Assembly: GCF_001590865.1 (NCBI RefSeq) | Contig: NZ_BBUY01000009.1 | Span: 187,653-251,652 of the forward strand | Direction: 5' to 3' | From: Streptomyces sp. NBRC 110611 | GTDB taxonomy: Bacteria; Actinomycetota; Actinomycetes; Streptomycetales; Streptomycetaceae | DNA length: 64,000 nt | Part shown: in pieces, positions 1 through 8,347 of the stretch | Layout of the letters: every line of letters begins with the position of its first letter | Numbering within the stretch: position 1 is the stretch's first letter | Notes under the pieces: model-generated | Seen by the model: only the letters and a program-made list of their open reading frames with translations | Databases searched by the model: none | Told to the model about the DNA's origin: nothing | Translations under genes and position numbers: made by a program

Positions 1-2
1 GT

Positions 3-113
3 TCCGATCTCCTCTACGACGCCGTCGCCATGGCCCGCAGTGCGGTGGAGTCGGCGAAGTTCGCGTGCCGCGCGCGGATGGGATCGCGGGCGGGCACCAG
101 TGGCCGGAGGTGA
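3..113 (+). CDS. Possible C-terminal end of an unknown protein (partial)
   Basis: An open frame runs into the window from the left and stops with TGA at 111-113. Its 36 codons have an ordinary actinomycete composition (residues such as SDLLYDAVAMARSAVESAKF near the start). It would be convergent with the LuxR-type gene on the other strand. I do not recognise the family, and such a short high-GC open frame can occur by chance, so this is a weak call that needs the sequence to the left of the window. Confidence 0.25.
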   Translation, partial: SDLLYDAVAMARSAVESAKFACRARMGSRAGTSGRR

Positions 114-135
114 GCGGACCGCCCGGCGCCGGGAT

Positions 136-753
136 TCAGATCCAGTGCGCGTCCCGGGCGATGCGCAGGGCGTCGATGCGATTGCGTGCGCCCAGTTTCG
201 CCACCGCGGAGGAGACGTAATTGCGTACGGTTCCCTCGGACAGACACAATCGCGCCGCGATCTCCGTGACCGTGTCGCCCCGGGAGACGTACTCCAGCAC
301 GGATATCTGCCGCAAGGTCAGCGGGCAGTCCCCGTTGCCCACCGCCGCGACCGTCAACTCCGTATCGAAGAACCGCTCGCCCTGGTGCACCGTGTGAATG
401 GCCTCGAAAAACTGGCGAGGCGGCGAACTCCGGCACACTATTCCGGCGATCCCGCTGGTGAAGGCCCGGCGGACGGCCGACCGGGTGAAGGTGGTGGCGA
501 GCAGCAGCGTCCGGCACCCCGGAATGCCCGTGATCTTCTGGGCGGTTTCGATCGTGCCGTCGTCCCCGCCGTCGTAGCTCATCACCACGACATCGGGGCG
601 GTGCAGTGTGGCCAGTTCCAGTGCGGCCGGCCCGCCGCCCGCCGATCCGGCGACCCGGATCTCGTGGTGCTGCTCCAGTAATGCCGTGAGCGCGAACCGG
701 GACAAGCGCTGATCATCGGAAACCATGACATTGATACCCACTTGATCCCCCAT
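136..753 (-). CDS. LuxR/NarL-type transcriptional regulator with atypical receiver domain
   Basis: A 205-residue protein with an N-terminal receiver-like domain (about residues 10-125) and a C-terminal LuxR helix-turn-helix (about 140-200; motif LTLRQISVLEYVSRGDTVTE followed by IAARLCLSEGTVRNYV). It should bind DNA as a NarL/FixJ-type regulator. The acidic pair DD near the N terminus is kept. The usual phospho-acceptor Asp after the hydrophobic strand (PDVVVM-D) is Ser, and the conserved Lys (normally GYLLK) is Arg (GIVCR). Phosphorylation by a histidine kinase is therefore unlikely, and no kinase gene is next to it. The ATG at 753 was chosen; an in-frame ATG at 726 is possible. It is the last gene of the biosynthetic region, separated from the acylase gene by a hairpin, so it probably has its own promoter. 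A pathway-specific role is inferred from position. Confidence 0.8.
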   Translation of the reverse strand: MGDQVGINVMVSDDQRLSRFALTALLEQHHEIRVAGSAGGGPAALELATLHRPDVVVMSYDGGDDGTIETAQKITGIPGCRTLLLATTFTRSAVRRAFTSGIAGIVCRSSPPRQFFEAIHTVHQGERFFDTELTVAAVGNGDCPLTLRQISVLEYVSRGDTVTEIAARLCLSEGTVRNYVSSAVAKLGARNRIDALRIARDAHWI

Positions 754-795
754 GCAAAGAGTAGGCCTCTGGAAAAAATGCCGCCGCGCGACCGG

Positions 796-834
796 GCGGC
801 GGTTGTGACCCGGTGAAGGGGGCACAACCGCCGC
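796..834 (-). terminator. Hairpin downstream of the acylase gene
   Basis: A perfect 12-bp inverted repeat (796-807 and 823-834) with a 15-nt loop lies between the end of the acylase gene (869) and the start of the LuxR-type gene (753). No T-run follows, which is usual for actinomycete terminators. It probably ends the long biosynthetic transcript; it could also act as an attenuator or operator for the regulator gene. Confidence 0.5.
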
Positions 835-868
835 GCGGTTCAGGCTGCCGGCGTGAACCGGTCCGGAC

Positions 869-3298
869 TCAGGAGAGCTCGACCACCTTCAGATCGGGCG
901 ACGCCAGGATGTCCTTCTCGCAGAACCGGCCGGGGAGCCACTTGCCGGACGAGTAGAGCTTCGTCTGGTCCGCGTGGTGCGGGGAGGTCGGGTCGGCGGA
1001 CTGCGAAGTGGTCACCAGCGTCGAGGCGTTGGGGCAGGGGTCGTCGGTGAAGGAGACGACCTGGATGTAGCTGGAGCCGGTGCGGACGCCGACATTGCCG
1101 CCCTTGGGGTCCCAGACGGGAGTGATCAGGTTGAGCACCCCCAGCGCTTCCCGGGCACCGTGCAGGGGGATGCGGTCCTTGCCGCGGAGGATGTACTGGT
1201 AGTCGCCCAGCTCGGCGTCGAGCGGGATGCCCGCGGCGTGCAGTTCACCGGCCGCGTCGCCGAAGGCCCGCTGGACGTCGGGGCTCGCGGTCTTCAGCGA
1301 CTTCGGGGTGCCGACCGGATCGGCCGGGTCGAACGGGACGTTCCAGATGCCGCCGGGCACCTTGTCCAGCTTGAGCGCGAAGCGCTCGAAGAGCAGCGAT
1401 CCGCGGCTCTTGAGGGAGAAGGTGTGGTCCCAGTCGGCCAGGGCCCGGCACGCCTGCCGGACGTCGACCGGCCCGTTGCCGGACGGGGCCTTCCCGTTCG
1501 GGAAGGCGGCGCACATCCCGGCGGTGTCGGCCGCCGCGAGCACGGCCATCCGGCTGCGGTCGGTGAACAGCATGCGCTGCATCGACTCCTTGGTGAAGCC
1601 CTTCCCCTTGAGCGTCTCCTCGACGGTGGCCAGCGACTCGCGGGTACGGAGCGACCGCGGGGTGCCGACGTCGCCGACGATGCGCGGGTAGCCGGTGAGC
1701 GGCGCGTGCAGGTTGGCGAGCCAGGGGCTGTCGTTGGAGTTGAGGACGTAGTCCTTGCGGGTCAGCGACGGCAGCCGCTTGGGCGAGAACAGTCCGGGCT
1801 CCACCGAGTCCGGGTCCGACCCCCAGGCGCAGGACGACTTCGACCCGTCCAGGACGGGCAGGCCGGTCCTGGGGAACAGTTCCTTGCCGAGCGCGGTGCC
1901 GCAGCGCTTCGCCTGCTCGTCGGTGACGTGCGGGACGACCTGGATGTCCGCGTAGAAGGCGTTGCCCGCGCGGTCGGTCGCCATGGTGTTGATCCACGGC
2001 GCGCCCTGGGTGGAGTCCAGCGACTCCTTGATGTCGGCGGTGCTGTCTGCGGTGGCGAAGCCGAACCAGGTGTTGAGCCCGCGCAGGTTGGTGGCGTTGG
2101 CGTCCCGCAGGGCGTGGCCGGTCCCGGCGGTCCAGGGCAGGTCGACGCCCATCGCACGGTTGATCATGGGGCCGTAGCGGGTCTCGTACAGCGTCCGCGC
2201 GACCTCGGTGACGGAGCCGTCGGGCTGCTTGACCTTCACCCGCACCGTCCGCGGCGTCATCTTCTCCTTGACGCCGTCCACGAGGTAGCTGGTCGGGTCG
2301 CCGGGTGCGAGGTGGACCTCGTACAGGCCGAAGGTCCGGGGTGTGGCCAGGCTGTGCGTCCAGGCGATCCGGTCGTTGTGGCCCTTCTGGACGAACGGCG
2401 TGCCGAGCAGCCCGGCGCCGGAGACGTCGAGCTTGCCGGGCACGGTCAGCTGCACCTGCCAGAAGAGACCGACGCCGCGCCAGGGGAAGTGCGGGTTGCC
2501 GAGCAGGACGCTGTGGCTGCCGTCCGCGCCGTCCGAGCCGATGGCGATGCCGTTGCTGCCCTTGCCGTCGGCGCGCAGGGTGCGGTCGAGGCCGGCCTTG
2601 AGGCGGTCCGCGGTCCGGGCGTCGGCGGGGGCCGGCGCGGCCCCGGGGGCGGGCTTGGCGCCGACGATGCCGTCGGCGAGGGTGCCCTGGCCGGTCCAGT
2701 TCATCAGCCCGTAGAAGAGCCGGTAGACGTCGGTCGTGGTGATCGGCTTCACCCACGCGGCGCCGCGGCAGGCGGGGTCGGTGAGGTGGTCGCGGCCGGT
2801 CTCCGCGAGGTAGCGGTTGTAGCCCTCGGCGTACCCGGCGACGATGTCGCGCATCTCCTGGCGCGGGCCCTTGGGGGCGGGCTGGGCGGCCAGCCGCTCC
2901 ACCACGCCGGAGTCGTTGATCCGCTGGAAGTGCAGATCGCTGGTGAGGTTGTCGCTCGCCGAGGTCACGGTGGTGTTGGGCTCGCCGTCGGGCCCGTGGT
3001 ACCGGGAGCGCTCGGCGCCCACGGAGAGGAAGTTGTCGGCGAGTACGCAGATGTTGTCCTTGGCGACCGCGTAGCCGTAGCCGTAGCCCAGGTCGGTGAA
3101 GTTCCGGGCGACGATGTGCGGGACGCCGCCCTCGGTGTAGCGGAGCGTCGCCCTGGCCGCGTCCGCGGTCCCGCCGGTGTCCGCCACGGCGCCGGAGGCG
3201 CCGGGCAGCACGGCCAGGAGGGCCGCGATGAGGGCCGTGCCGAGCGCCCGCCCGGTGCGTCGCCTTCTTCGTATGGGTTCCTGCGCGTGCGGGCGCAT
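869..3298 (-). CDS. Secreted penicillin-acylase family N-acyl amidohydrolase
   Basis: An 809-residue Ntn-hydrolase precursor. The start at 3298 is preceded by GAAAGG at good spacing and gives an export signal: an Arg-rich segment, a hydrophobic core and an AVA-D cleavage site near residue 40, so the enzyme should act outside the membrane. The alpha part follows. A GSN motif then places the autocatalytic nucleophile at about Ser248, which becomes the N-terminal Ser of the beta subunit. The LLGNPHFPW motif is typical of aculeacin-A acylase and acyl-homoserine-lactone acylases. The family hydrolyses fatty-acyl amides. It lies last in the biosynthetic operon, 128 bp after the hydroxylase gene. 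Possible roles are removal of the acyl chain for self-protection, trimming of a protected precursor, or attack on foreign acyl peptides; the sequence does not decide. An upstream in-frame start (3430) would bury the signal peptide and was rejected. Confidence 0.88.
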   Translation of the reverse strand: MRPHAQEPIRRRRRTGRALGTALIAALLAVLPGASGAVADTGGTADAARATLRYTEGGVPHIVARNFTDLGYGYGYAVAKDNICVLADNFLSVGAERSRYHGPDGEPNTTVTSASDNLTSDLHFQRINDSGVVERLAAQPAPKGPRQEMRDIVAGYAEGYNRYLAETGRDHLTDPACRGAAWVKPITTTDVYRLFYGLMNWTGQGTLADGIVGAKPAPGAAPAPADARTADRLKAGLDRTLRADGKGSNGIAIGSDGADGSHSVLLGNPHFPWRGVGLFWQVQLTVPGKLDVSGAGLLGTPFVQKGHNDRIAWTHSLATPRTFGLYEVHLAPGDPTSYLVDGVKEKMTPRTVRVKVKQPDGSVTEVARTLYETRYGPMINRAMGVDLPWTAGTGHALRDANATNLRGLNTWFGFATADSTADIKESLDSTQGAPWINTMATDRAGNAFYADIQVVPHVTDEQAKRCGTALGKELFPRTGLPVLDGSKSSCAWGSDPDSVEPGLFSPKRLPSLTRKDYVLNSNDSPWLANLHAPLTGYPRIVGDVGTPRSLRTRESLATVEETLKGKGFTKESMQRMLFTDRSRMAVLAAADTAGMCAAFPNGKAPSGNGPVDVRQACRALADWDHTFSLKSRGSLLFERFALKLDKVPGGIWNVPFDPADPVGTPKSLKTASPDVQRAFGDAAGELHAAGIPLDAELGDYQYILRGKDRIPLHGAREALGVLNLITPVWDPKGGNVGVRTGSSYIQVVSFTDDPCPNASTLVTTSQSADPTSPHHADQTKLYSSGKWLPGRFCEKDILASPDLKVVELS

Positions 3299-3426
3299 GA
3301 ACACCGCCTTTCTGTCGGGCTGTTCTGTCGGGTTCTCCGTCCTGCGCGGGACACCGGGTGTGTCGCGTCGTGCAGGACGTCGTGGAGGTGACGCGGCGGT
3401 GCGGCGGCGGGCGCGGGGGCCGCCGG

Positions 3427-4422
3427 TCACGTCATGACGGCGCCGTTGTCCGCGCGGAGGACGCGGGTGCGCCGGTTGTCGAGGTGGACGAAGATCCGCT
3501 GCAGCCAGCGGTCCCGGCCGTCGTAGTTCGGGGTGAACGGGGCCCGGCCGTGCAGCACCACGCGATTGTCGACGAACACCAGTTCCCCGGCGCTGAGTTC
3601 CACCGAGGCGGAGATGTCCATCATGGTCGCCCGCAGCCGCTCCAGGACCTGCTTGGCCTCGTCGTCCAGCGCGGTCGTCGCGTGGAAGTCGACGACGATG
3701 TTGGGGTCGTCCGGGCTGCCGTCGAGGACCGGGCGGGCGGGGGTCTCGCTGCCGGAACGGAACGAGGGCGGCGGGACGGTGACGAAGCGCGCCTGGTGCA
3801 GCACCCGGCGGTCGCTCTCCTCGATCAGCGGCAGGGCCCGGCGGATGGAGGCGACCGTCGTCCCCGCGTTCTGGCCGACGGCCTGCCGCAGGCAGGTCAG
3901 CCCGACGAAGTCCGGGCGGTACGGGTGGAAGGCGTTCTCTATGTGGAACTCCAGCGGCACCGAGCCGGCGTTGCTCTGGGAGGCCTCCAGGCCGCGCACC
4001 GGGACGACGTTCTGCACCAGGGCGCCGGACTTCTCCTCGCGGTAGGCGACGATCTCGCCGAGCTGGAGGCCGATCAGTACGGCGGTGGCGGCGGGGACGG
4101 TGGCCTCCCGCTGTACCGACTCGGCGACGTCCGGGGTGTCGGGCAGCGCGTCCTCGTCGATGGGCAGCCCCGACAGCAGCAGCGTCCCGTCCGCGCCGGG
4201 GTCGTGCCGGTAGGTCCGGACGGTGTCCAGCAGACGGACGGGCAGGCGGCTGCTGAGGTGCCGGGCCGCGGCCAGCCAGCCCGGGTCGTCGACGAGGGCG
4301 GGCGCGGTCTCGGTCAGTTTCCGGGCCAGCGCGGCGAGTTCCTCGCGCTCGGCGTCGGTCAGCCGCAGGCGGTAGGCGTCGGCGCCCGCGGGCACGGAGG
4401 CGGTGTGGGCTTCGGTGGTCAT
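3427..4422 (-). CDS. Fe(II)/2-oxoglutarate-dependent amino acid beta-hydroxylase (AsnO-like)
   Basis: A 331-residue member of the clavaminate-synthase-like/TauD group, which includes AsnO, VioC and related amino acid C3-hydroxylases. The iron triad is visible as His160 and Glu162 (LEFHIENAF, the HxE form used by AsnO and VioC) and His291 (VVLHGRAPF). Arg305, in the DRWLQR stretch 14 residues later, is the expected 2-oxoglutarate anchor. Length and motif spacing match AsnO. The start at 4422 has GAAAGGA eight bases upstream. It lies 47 bp after the free-standing C-A gene, whose adenylation pocket looks Asn-like. I infer that it makes 3-hydroxyasparagine, on the free amino acid (as AsnO does) or on a carrier. 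Arg or another residue as substrate cannot be excluded from sequence alone. Confidence 0.88.
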   Translation of the reverse strand: MTTEAHTASVPAGADAYRLRLTDAEREELAALARKLTETAPALVDDPGWLAAARHLSSRLPVRLLDTVRTYRHDPGADGTLLLSGLPIDEDALPDTPDVAESVQREATVPAATAVLIGLQLGEIVAYREEKSGALVQNVVPVRGLEASQSNAGSVPLEFHIENAFHPYRPDFVGLTCLRQAVGQNAGTTVASIRRALPLIEESDRRVLHQARFVTVPPPSFRSGSETPARPVLDGSPDDPNIVVDFHATTALDDEAKQVLERLRATMMDISASVELSAGELVFVDNRVVLHGRAPFTPNYDGRDRWLQRIFVHLDNRRTRVLRADNGAVMT

Positions 4423-4469
4423 GGTGCGGGTCCTTTCAGGGTGTCGCGGGGGTTGTCGCGAACGGGGTT

Positions 4470-7400
4470 TCAGGGGGCCGGCGGCAGGGCGCGGGTGTCG
4501 ACCTTGCCGTTGGCGGTCAGCGGGATGCGGTCGACCCCGACGAAGCCGGCCGGGACCATGTAGTCCGGCAGGGCATCGGCGAGGTGGGCGCGGAGCACGG
4601 AACCGTCCGGGGCCTTCCTGGCGGCCGGCACGACGTACGCGACCAGGCGTACGGCCCCCGGGCTCGGTTCGCGGGCGACGACGACGGTGTCCTGTACATC
4701 CGGGTGGAGCCGCAACCGCGCCTCGATTTCGCCGAGTTCGACGCGGTAGCCCCGGATCTTGACCTGGTTGTCGATGCGTCCGAGGAAGTCGAGGGTGCCG
4801 TCGGGCAGCCACCGGGCGAGGTCGCCGGTGCGGTAGAGCCGTGCCCCGGCGGGCCCGTAGGGGTCGGGGACGAAGCGCTCGTCGGTCAGCTCGGGGCGGC
4901 CGAGGTAGCCGCGGGCCACGCCGGCGCCGCCGATGAAGATCTCCCCGGGGACGCCGACCGGCACCGGCTCCAGGCGGTCGGTCAGGACGTACATGGTGGT
5001 GTTGGGGATCGGGGCGCCGAGCGGGACCAGCTCCGTGGTGGGCGTGCCGAGGATCTGCTGCCCCGAATTGCCGATGGTGATCTCGGTCGGCCCGTACTCG
5101 GTGGCGACCCGGGTGCCGCCGGGGCCCGCCAGCGTGTGCCAGCGCTCGGCCAGCGTCGCGGGGAAGGAGTCCCCGGCGGCGATCACGATGCCCGCGAGGT
5201 CGCGGATCTGGTCGCCGGTGAGCTGGTGGGTGAGCAGGTCCAGGTGGCCGGGGGTCATCTTGATGAAGCTGTACGGCGCCCCCTCGGCCAGATGGCGGCC
5301 CAGGTCCGCGGGCTCGAACGGCTCGGGGAGCAGGTGGACGGGCCGGCCCGCGAGCAGCGGCGCGAAGAGGTTGGGGATGCCCAGGTCGAAGGAGATGGAG
5401 GAGAAGACCGGCGCACCGCCGCTGCCCTGGGCCACGTACGCGTCGAGCGTCCACAGCAGGTAGTTGGCCAGGCCACCGTGCTGGATCATCACACCCTTGG
5501 GCGCGCCGGTCGAACCGGAGGTGTAGATGACGTACGCGAGGTGCGCGGGGTCCACGCGGATGCCGGTGGGGGCCGCCGGGCGGGCCGCGACGGCCTCGTG
5601 GTCGGTGTCCAGCATGACGAAGGTGCCCCGGTGGAGGGGGCCCAGCGCGGCCCGGTGGTCCTCGGTGCTGATCACCAGGGGGCAGCCGGTGTCGTCCAGC
5701 ATCCCGCGGATCCGTTCGGCCGGGAGGGCCGGGTCGAGCGGGAGGTAGCCGGCGCCGGCCTTCCACACGCCGATCAGGGCGGGCAGCAGGTGCGCGGTGC
5801 GGTGCAGGCTGACCCCGACGAGGGTGTCGGTCCCGGCGCCCAGCGCGGCGAGGTGGTGGGCGATCCGGTTGGAGCGCTCGTCCAGCTCGCGGAAGGTCAG
5901 GGTCTGCTCGCCCACGCGGACCGCGACGGCGTCCGGGACGGCCGCGGCCCGCTCCTGGAGGAGACCGACGACGGTGGCGGTGCCGCGGTCGGCGGACGGA
6001 CCCACGCTCCAGGTGCCGAGCACCAGCTCCCGTTCGTCCGGGTCGAGATGGGCGCGCAGCGCGTCGCCGTCGGGGCCGGCCGCCATGGCCTCCAGGACGG
6101 CGCGGTACATACGGGCGAGGCGCTCGGCCCGGTCCCGGGGGACCGCCACGGCCGCGGCGCGCAGCCGCAGATGATCCTCGCCGGCCAGGACGCGCAGACC
6201 GTAGCCCTCGGTCCGCACCGCGAAGTCCCAGGCGGACAAGGGGTCTTCGGCCGTGCCGGGGCCGTGCGCGGAGTCCGTCCGCCGCCCGGTCTCGTACACC
6301 ACCGCGGCGAACCGCTCGGCCCCGGACCCGGCCCCGCCGTCCTGGGCGGCGCCGCGCGGGGCGTGCCGGTGGAGCCAGGTCCGCCGCTCCTCCTCCCGTA
6401 CGTGTGTCACGAGCCCGCGCCAGTCCGGGGCGGTGTCCGGCGAGGCGAAGGGCAGCGCCACGCGGTGCAGCCGGGCTTCGCAGGTGTCCTGCGCGCCGTC
6501 GGGGGCCCAGTCGGCGCGTGCCACGACGTCCGAGCGGAAGGACCGGTCGGCGGTGAGGGTGCCCAGTACCTTCAGATGGGCCGTCAGCAGCACGGTGTCC
6601 AGCGGGACCTGGGCGGCGCCGGCCAGGGCCGTCAGCCCGTCGCGCAGGTCGCCGAAGGGCACGGTCAGCTCCGTGACCGGCGACGCTCCGCCCGGCTCCG
6701 CGCCCCGGGCCCCGTCCCCGGCGGCCTCGGTGGCCGCGGCGGCGGGCTCCGGCTCCTGACCGCCGTCGGTCTCCCGCCAGGCCCGGGGCAGGACGAACGG
6801 CGAGGTGCGCTCGGCGGTCCGCCGCCAGTGGGCGCGCCCGGCGCGGTCGAGCAGGCTGCCCCGCTCGGCGGCCGCGCACGGCGCGTGCCGCACCACCGGC
6901 CGGTGCCCGGCCGGGTCCGCGCCGCCGCGGGCCCGTGCGCAGGCGTCCGCCAGCTCGGTCAGCACCGCGTCCGCGCTGATGACCGTGGCGAGCGCGCGGT
7001 GCAGGGTCAGCAGCAGCACCCAGGTGACGTCCGGCTCCCGTACGGCGTGCAGCCGCAGCAGGGGCGGGGCGTCGAGGTCGAAGGGCTTGCCGCACTCGGC
7101 GTCGGCGAGCGCGGCGAGCCGCGTCCGCCGGGTGCCGGGGTCCAGTGCGCGGTGGTCGTGCAGTTCCAGGGGCGGCCGGACCTGGCCGTGCACCCGCAGG
7201 AGCGGCCCGGAGGCACCGGCCGGGTCGATGGAGGTGCGCAGTATCTCGTGGGCCTGGACGACGGTCTCGGCCGCGGCGGCGAACTCCCCGGCGGACAGCG
7301 GCGCACGGAGGGTCAGGCGCCGGGCGGCGACCTGTGCCCGGTCGCCGGGCAACGGCGGTTCCGCGAGCAGCGCGGCCTGTTCGCGGCCGAGCGGGTAGGC

Positions 7401-7511
7401 GTCCACGGTGTCGGCGGGCAGGCGGGCGCGGTCGGCGCGGCCGAGCAGCGCGAAGGGTTCGGCGTCGGCCCCTGGCTCCGGCGTGCGGGCCATCGGGTCG
7501 GACAGGGTCAT
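4470..7511 (-). CDS. Free-standing NRPS C(inactive)-A protein, Asn-like specificity, no carrier domain
   Basis: A 1013-residue NRPS protein with a condensation-like domain (about 25-445) and an adenylation domain (about 470-1005), ending right after A10 (LTANGKVDTRAL) with no thiolation or release domain. The condensation active site HHxxxDG reads HRALATV: the second, catalytic His is Arg and the Asp is Thr, so it should be dead. The adenylation domain is intact: YTSGSTGAPKG, YGPTE, RTGDLARW and the A10 Lys are present. By alignment to GrsA I read the pocket as D-L-P-K-I-A-E-I-G-K, closest to the Asn/Asp group (DLTKxGE/H-G-K). It must load a carrier on another protein; the best partner is the T domain of the 10030-14727 NRPS, whose own A domain is degenerate. 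The ATG at 7511 has GGAGGAG six bases upstream; an ATGA overlap with the thioesterase gene offers an alternative start at 7595. Confidence 0.9.
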   Translation of the reverse strand: MTLSDPMARTPEPGADAEPFALLGRADRARLPADTVDAYPLGREQAALLAEPPLPGDRAQVAARRLTLRAPLSAGEFAAAAETVVQAHEILRTSIDPAGASGPLLRVHGQVRPPLELHDHRALDPGTRRTRLAALADAECGKPFDLDAPPLLRLHAVREPDVTWVLLLTLHRALATVISADAVLTELADACARARGGADPAGHRPVVRHAPCAAAERGSLLDRAGRAHWRRTAERTSPFVLPRAWRETDGGQEPEPAAAATEAAGDGARGAEPGGASPVTELTVPFGDLRDGLTALAGAAQVPLDTVLLTAHLKVLGTLTADRSFRSDVVARADWAPDGAQDTCEARLHRVALPFASPDTAPDWRGLVTHVREEERRTWLHRHAPRGAAQDGGAGSGAERFAAVVYETGRRTDSAHGPGTAEDPLSAWDFAVRTEGYGLRVLAGEDHLRLRAAAVAVPRDRAERLARMYRAVLEAMAAGPDGDALRAHLDPDERELVLGTWSVGPSADRGTATVVGLLQERAAAVPDAVAVRVGEQTLTFRELDERSNRIAHHLAALGAGTDTLVGVSLHRTAHLLPALIGVWKAGAGYLPLDPALPAERIRGMLDDTGCPLVISTEDHRAALGPLHRGTFVMLDTDHEAVAARPAAPTGIRVDPAHLAYVIYTSGSTGAPKGVMIQHGGLANYLLWTLDAYVAQGSGGAPVFSSISFDLGIPNLFAPLLAGRPVHLLPEPFEPADLGRHLAEGAPYSFIKMTPGHLDLLTHQLTGDQIRDLAGIVIAAGDSFPATLAERWHTLAGPGGTRVATEYGPTEITIGNSGQQILGTPTTELVPLGAPIPNTTMYVLTDRLEPVPVGVPGEIFIGGAGVARGYLGRPELTDERFVPDPYGPAGARLYRTGDLARWLPDGTLDFLGRIDNQVKIRGYRVELGEIEARLRLHPDVQDTVVVAREPSPGAVRLVAYVVPAARKAPDGSVLRAHLADALPDYMVPAGFVGVDRIPLTANGKVDTRALPPAP

Positions 7512-7591
7512 GGACGTCTCCTCCGGAGAAACGCGGCGGGTACGGGAGGGCGTGGCGCGGTGGCGCCGTGGAGCGGAGGGGCGGGACGGCG

Positions 7592-8347
7592 TCATGGGGC
7601 GGTGGAGAGTCCGGGGGCGAGCGCCTCCCGGACGGTCGCGATGACCTCGGCCGTGGCGGAGTGCAGGAAGAAGTGGTCGCCGGCGAAGAGTTTCAGCCGG
7701 GAGCCCGCGGTGGTCTGGTCGCGCCAGCCCTGGAGCGCGGAGATCTCGACGGAGGGGTCGGCCGTTCCGGCGAGGACGGTGAGGGGGACCGCGAGCGGGG
7801 GCGCCTCCTGGTACGTGTAGGTCTCCAGGACGGAGAAGTCGGCGCGCAGCGTGGGCAGCATCAGCTCCATCAGCTCGGCGTTCTCCAGGAGTTCCCTGGG
7901 GGTGCCGTTGAGGACCCGCAGTTCACCGCGCATCTCGGCGTCGGTGGCGTTGTGCACCACCGGGCGGGTGCGCCGGGTCCCGGGGGCGGCCGCGCCGGAG
8001 ACGAAGAGGTGCACCGGCTGCGGGAGGCCGCGTTCGCGCAGGGTCCTGGTCAGCTCGAAGGCGAGCAGGCCGCCCATACTGTGCCCGAACAGCGCGTACG
8101 GGCGGTCCAGGGCCGGCCGCAGGGCGTCCGCCAGGGCCGCCACCAGGGGCCTGAGCCGGCTGTACGGGGGCTCCTTCAGCCGCCGTCCGCGGCCGGGGAG
8201 TTCCACGGGGCACACCTGGGTGCCGCCGGGCAGGGCGCCGGGCCAGTCGCGGTACGCGGCCGCCCCTCCGCCCGCGTACGGCAGGCAGAAGAGCCGGGTT
8301 CCGGCGTCCCGGCCGGCGTCCGGTCCGGTCAACCACTTACTGTCCAC
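7592..8347 (-). CDS. Type II thioesterase
   Basis: A 251-residue alpha/beta hydrolase of the type II thioesterase family that edits NRPS and PKS lines by removing stalled or wrong acyl groups from carrier domains. The oxyanion region (LFCLPYAGGGAAAY), the nucleophile elbow GHSMGG and the catalytic His in GDHFFLH are all visible, and the length is normal. The start is a GTG at 8347 with GGAG seven bases upstream, overlapping the end of the ABC transporter gene by 11 bp, so translation is coupled. No integrated thioesterase domain exists anywhere in the assembly line. An editing role is most likely, but a part in product release cannot be excluded. Confidence 0.92.
   Translation of the reverse strand: MDSKWLTGPDAGRDAGTRLFCLPYAGGGAAAYRDWPGALPGGTQVCPVELPGRGRRLKEPPYSRLRPLVAALADALRPALDRPYALFGHSMGGLLAFELTRTLRERGLPQPVHLFVSGAAAPGTRRTRPVVHNATDAEMRGELRVLNGTPRELLENAELMELMLPTLRADFSVLETYTYQEAPPLAVPLTVLAGTADPSVEISALQGWRDQTTAGSRLKLFAGDHFFLHSATAEVIATVREALAPGLSTAP

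Noticed and set aside
974..3391. Long plus-strand open frame opposite the acylase gene
   Set aside because: Its Gly/Val/Arg-rich composition is the antisense shadow of a GC-rich gene, while the minus strand has signal peptide and Ntn-hydrolase motifs.
3299..3430. Acylase start at 3430, 44 codons further upstream
   Set aside because: It would put an Arg/Pro-rich stretch before the signal peptide; the ATG at 3298 has a good ribosome site.
7512..7595. ATGA-coupled start of the C-A protein at 7595
   Set aside because: Possible, but the ATG at 7511 has a near-perfect GGAGGAG site, and the 28 extra residues are Arg/Ser/Pro-rich and unlike the family.
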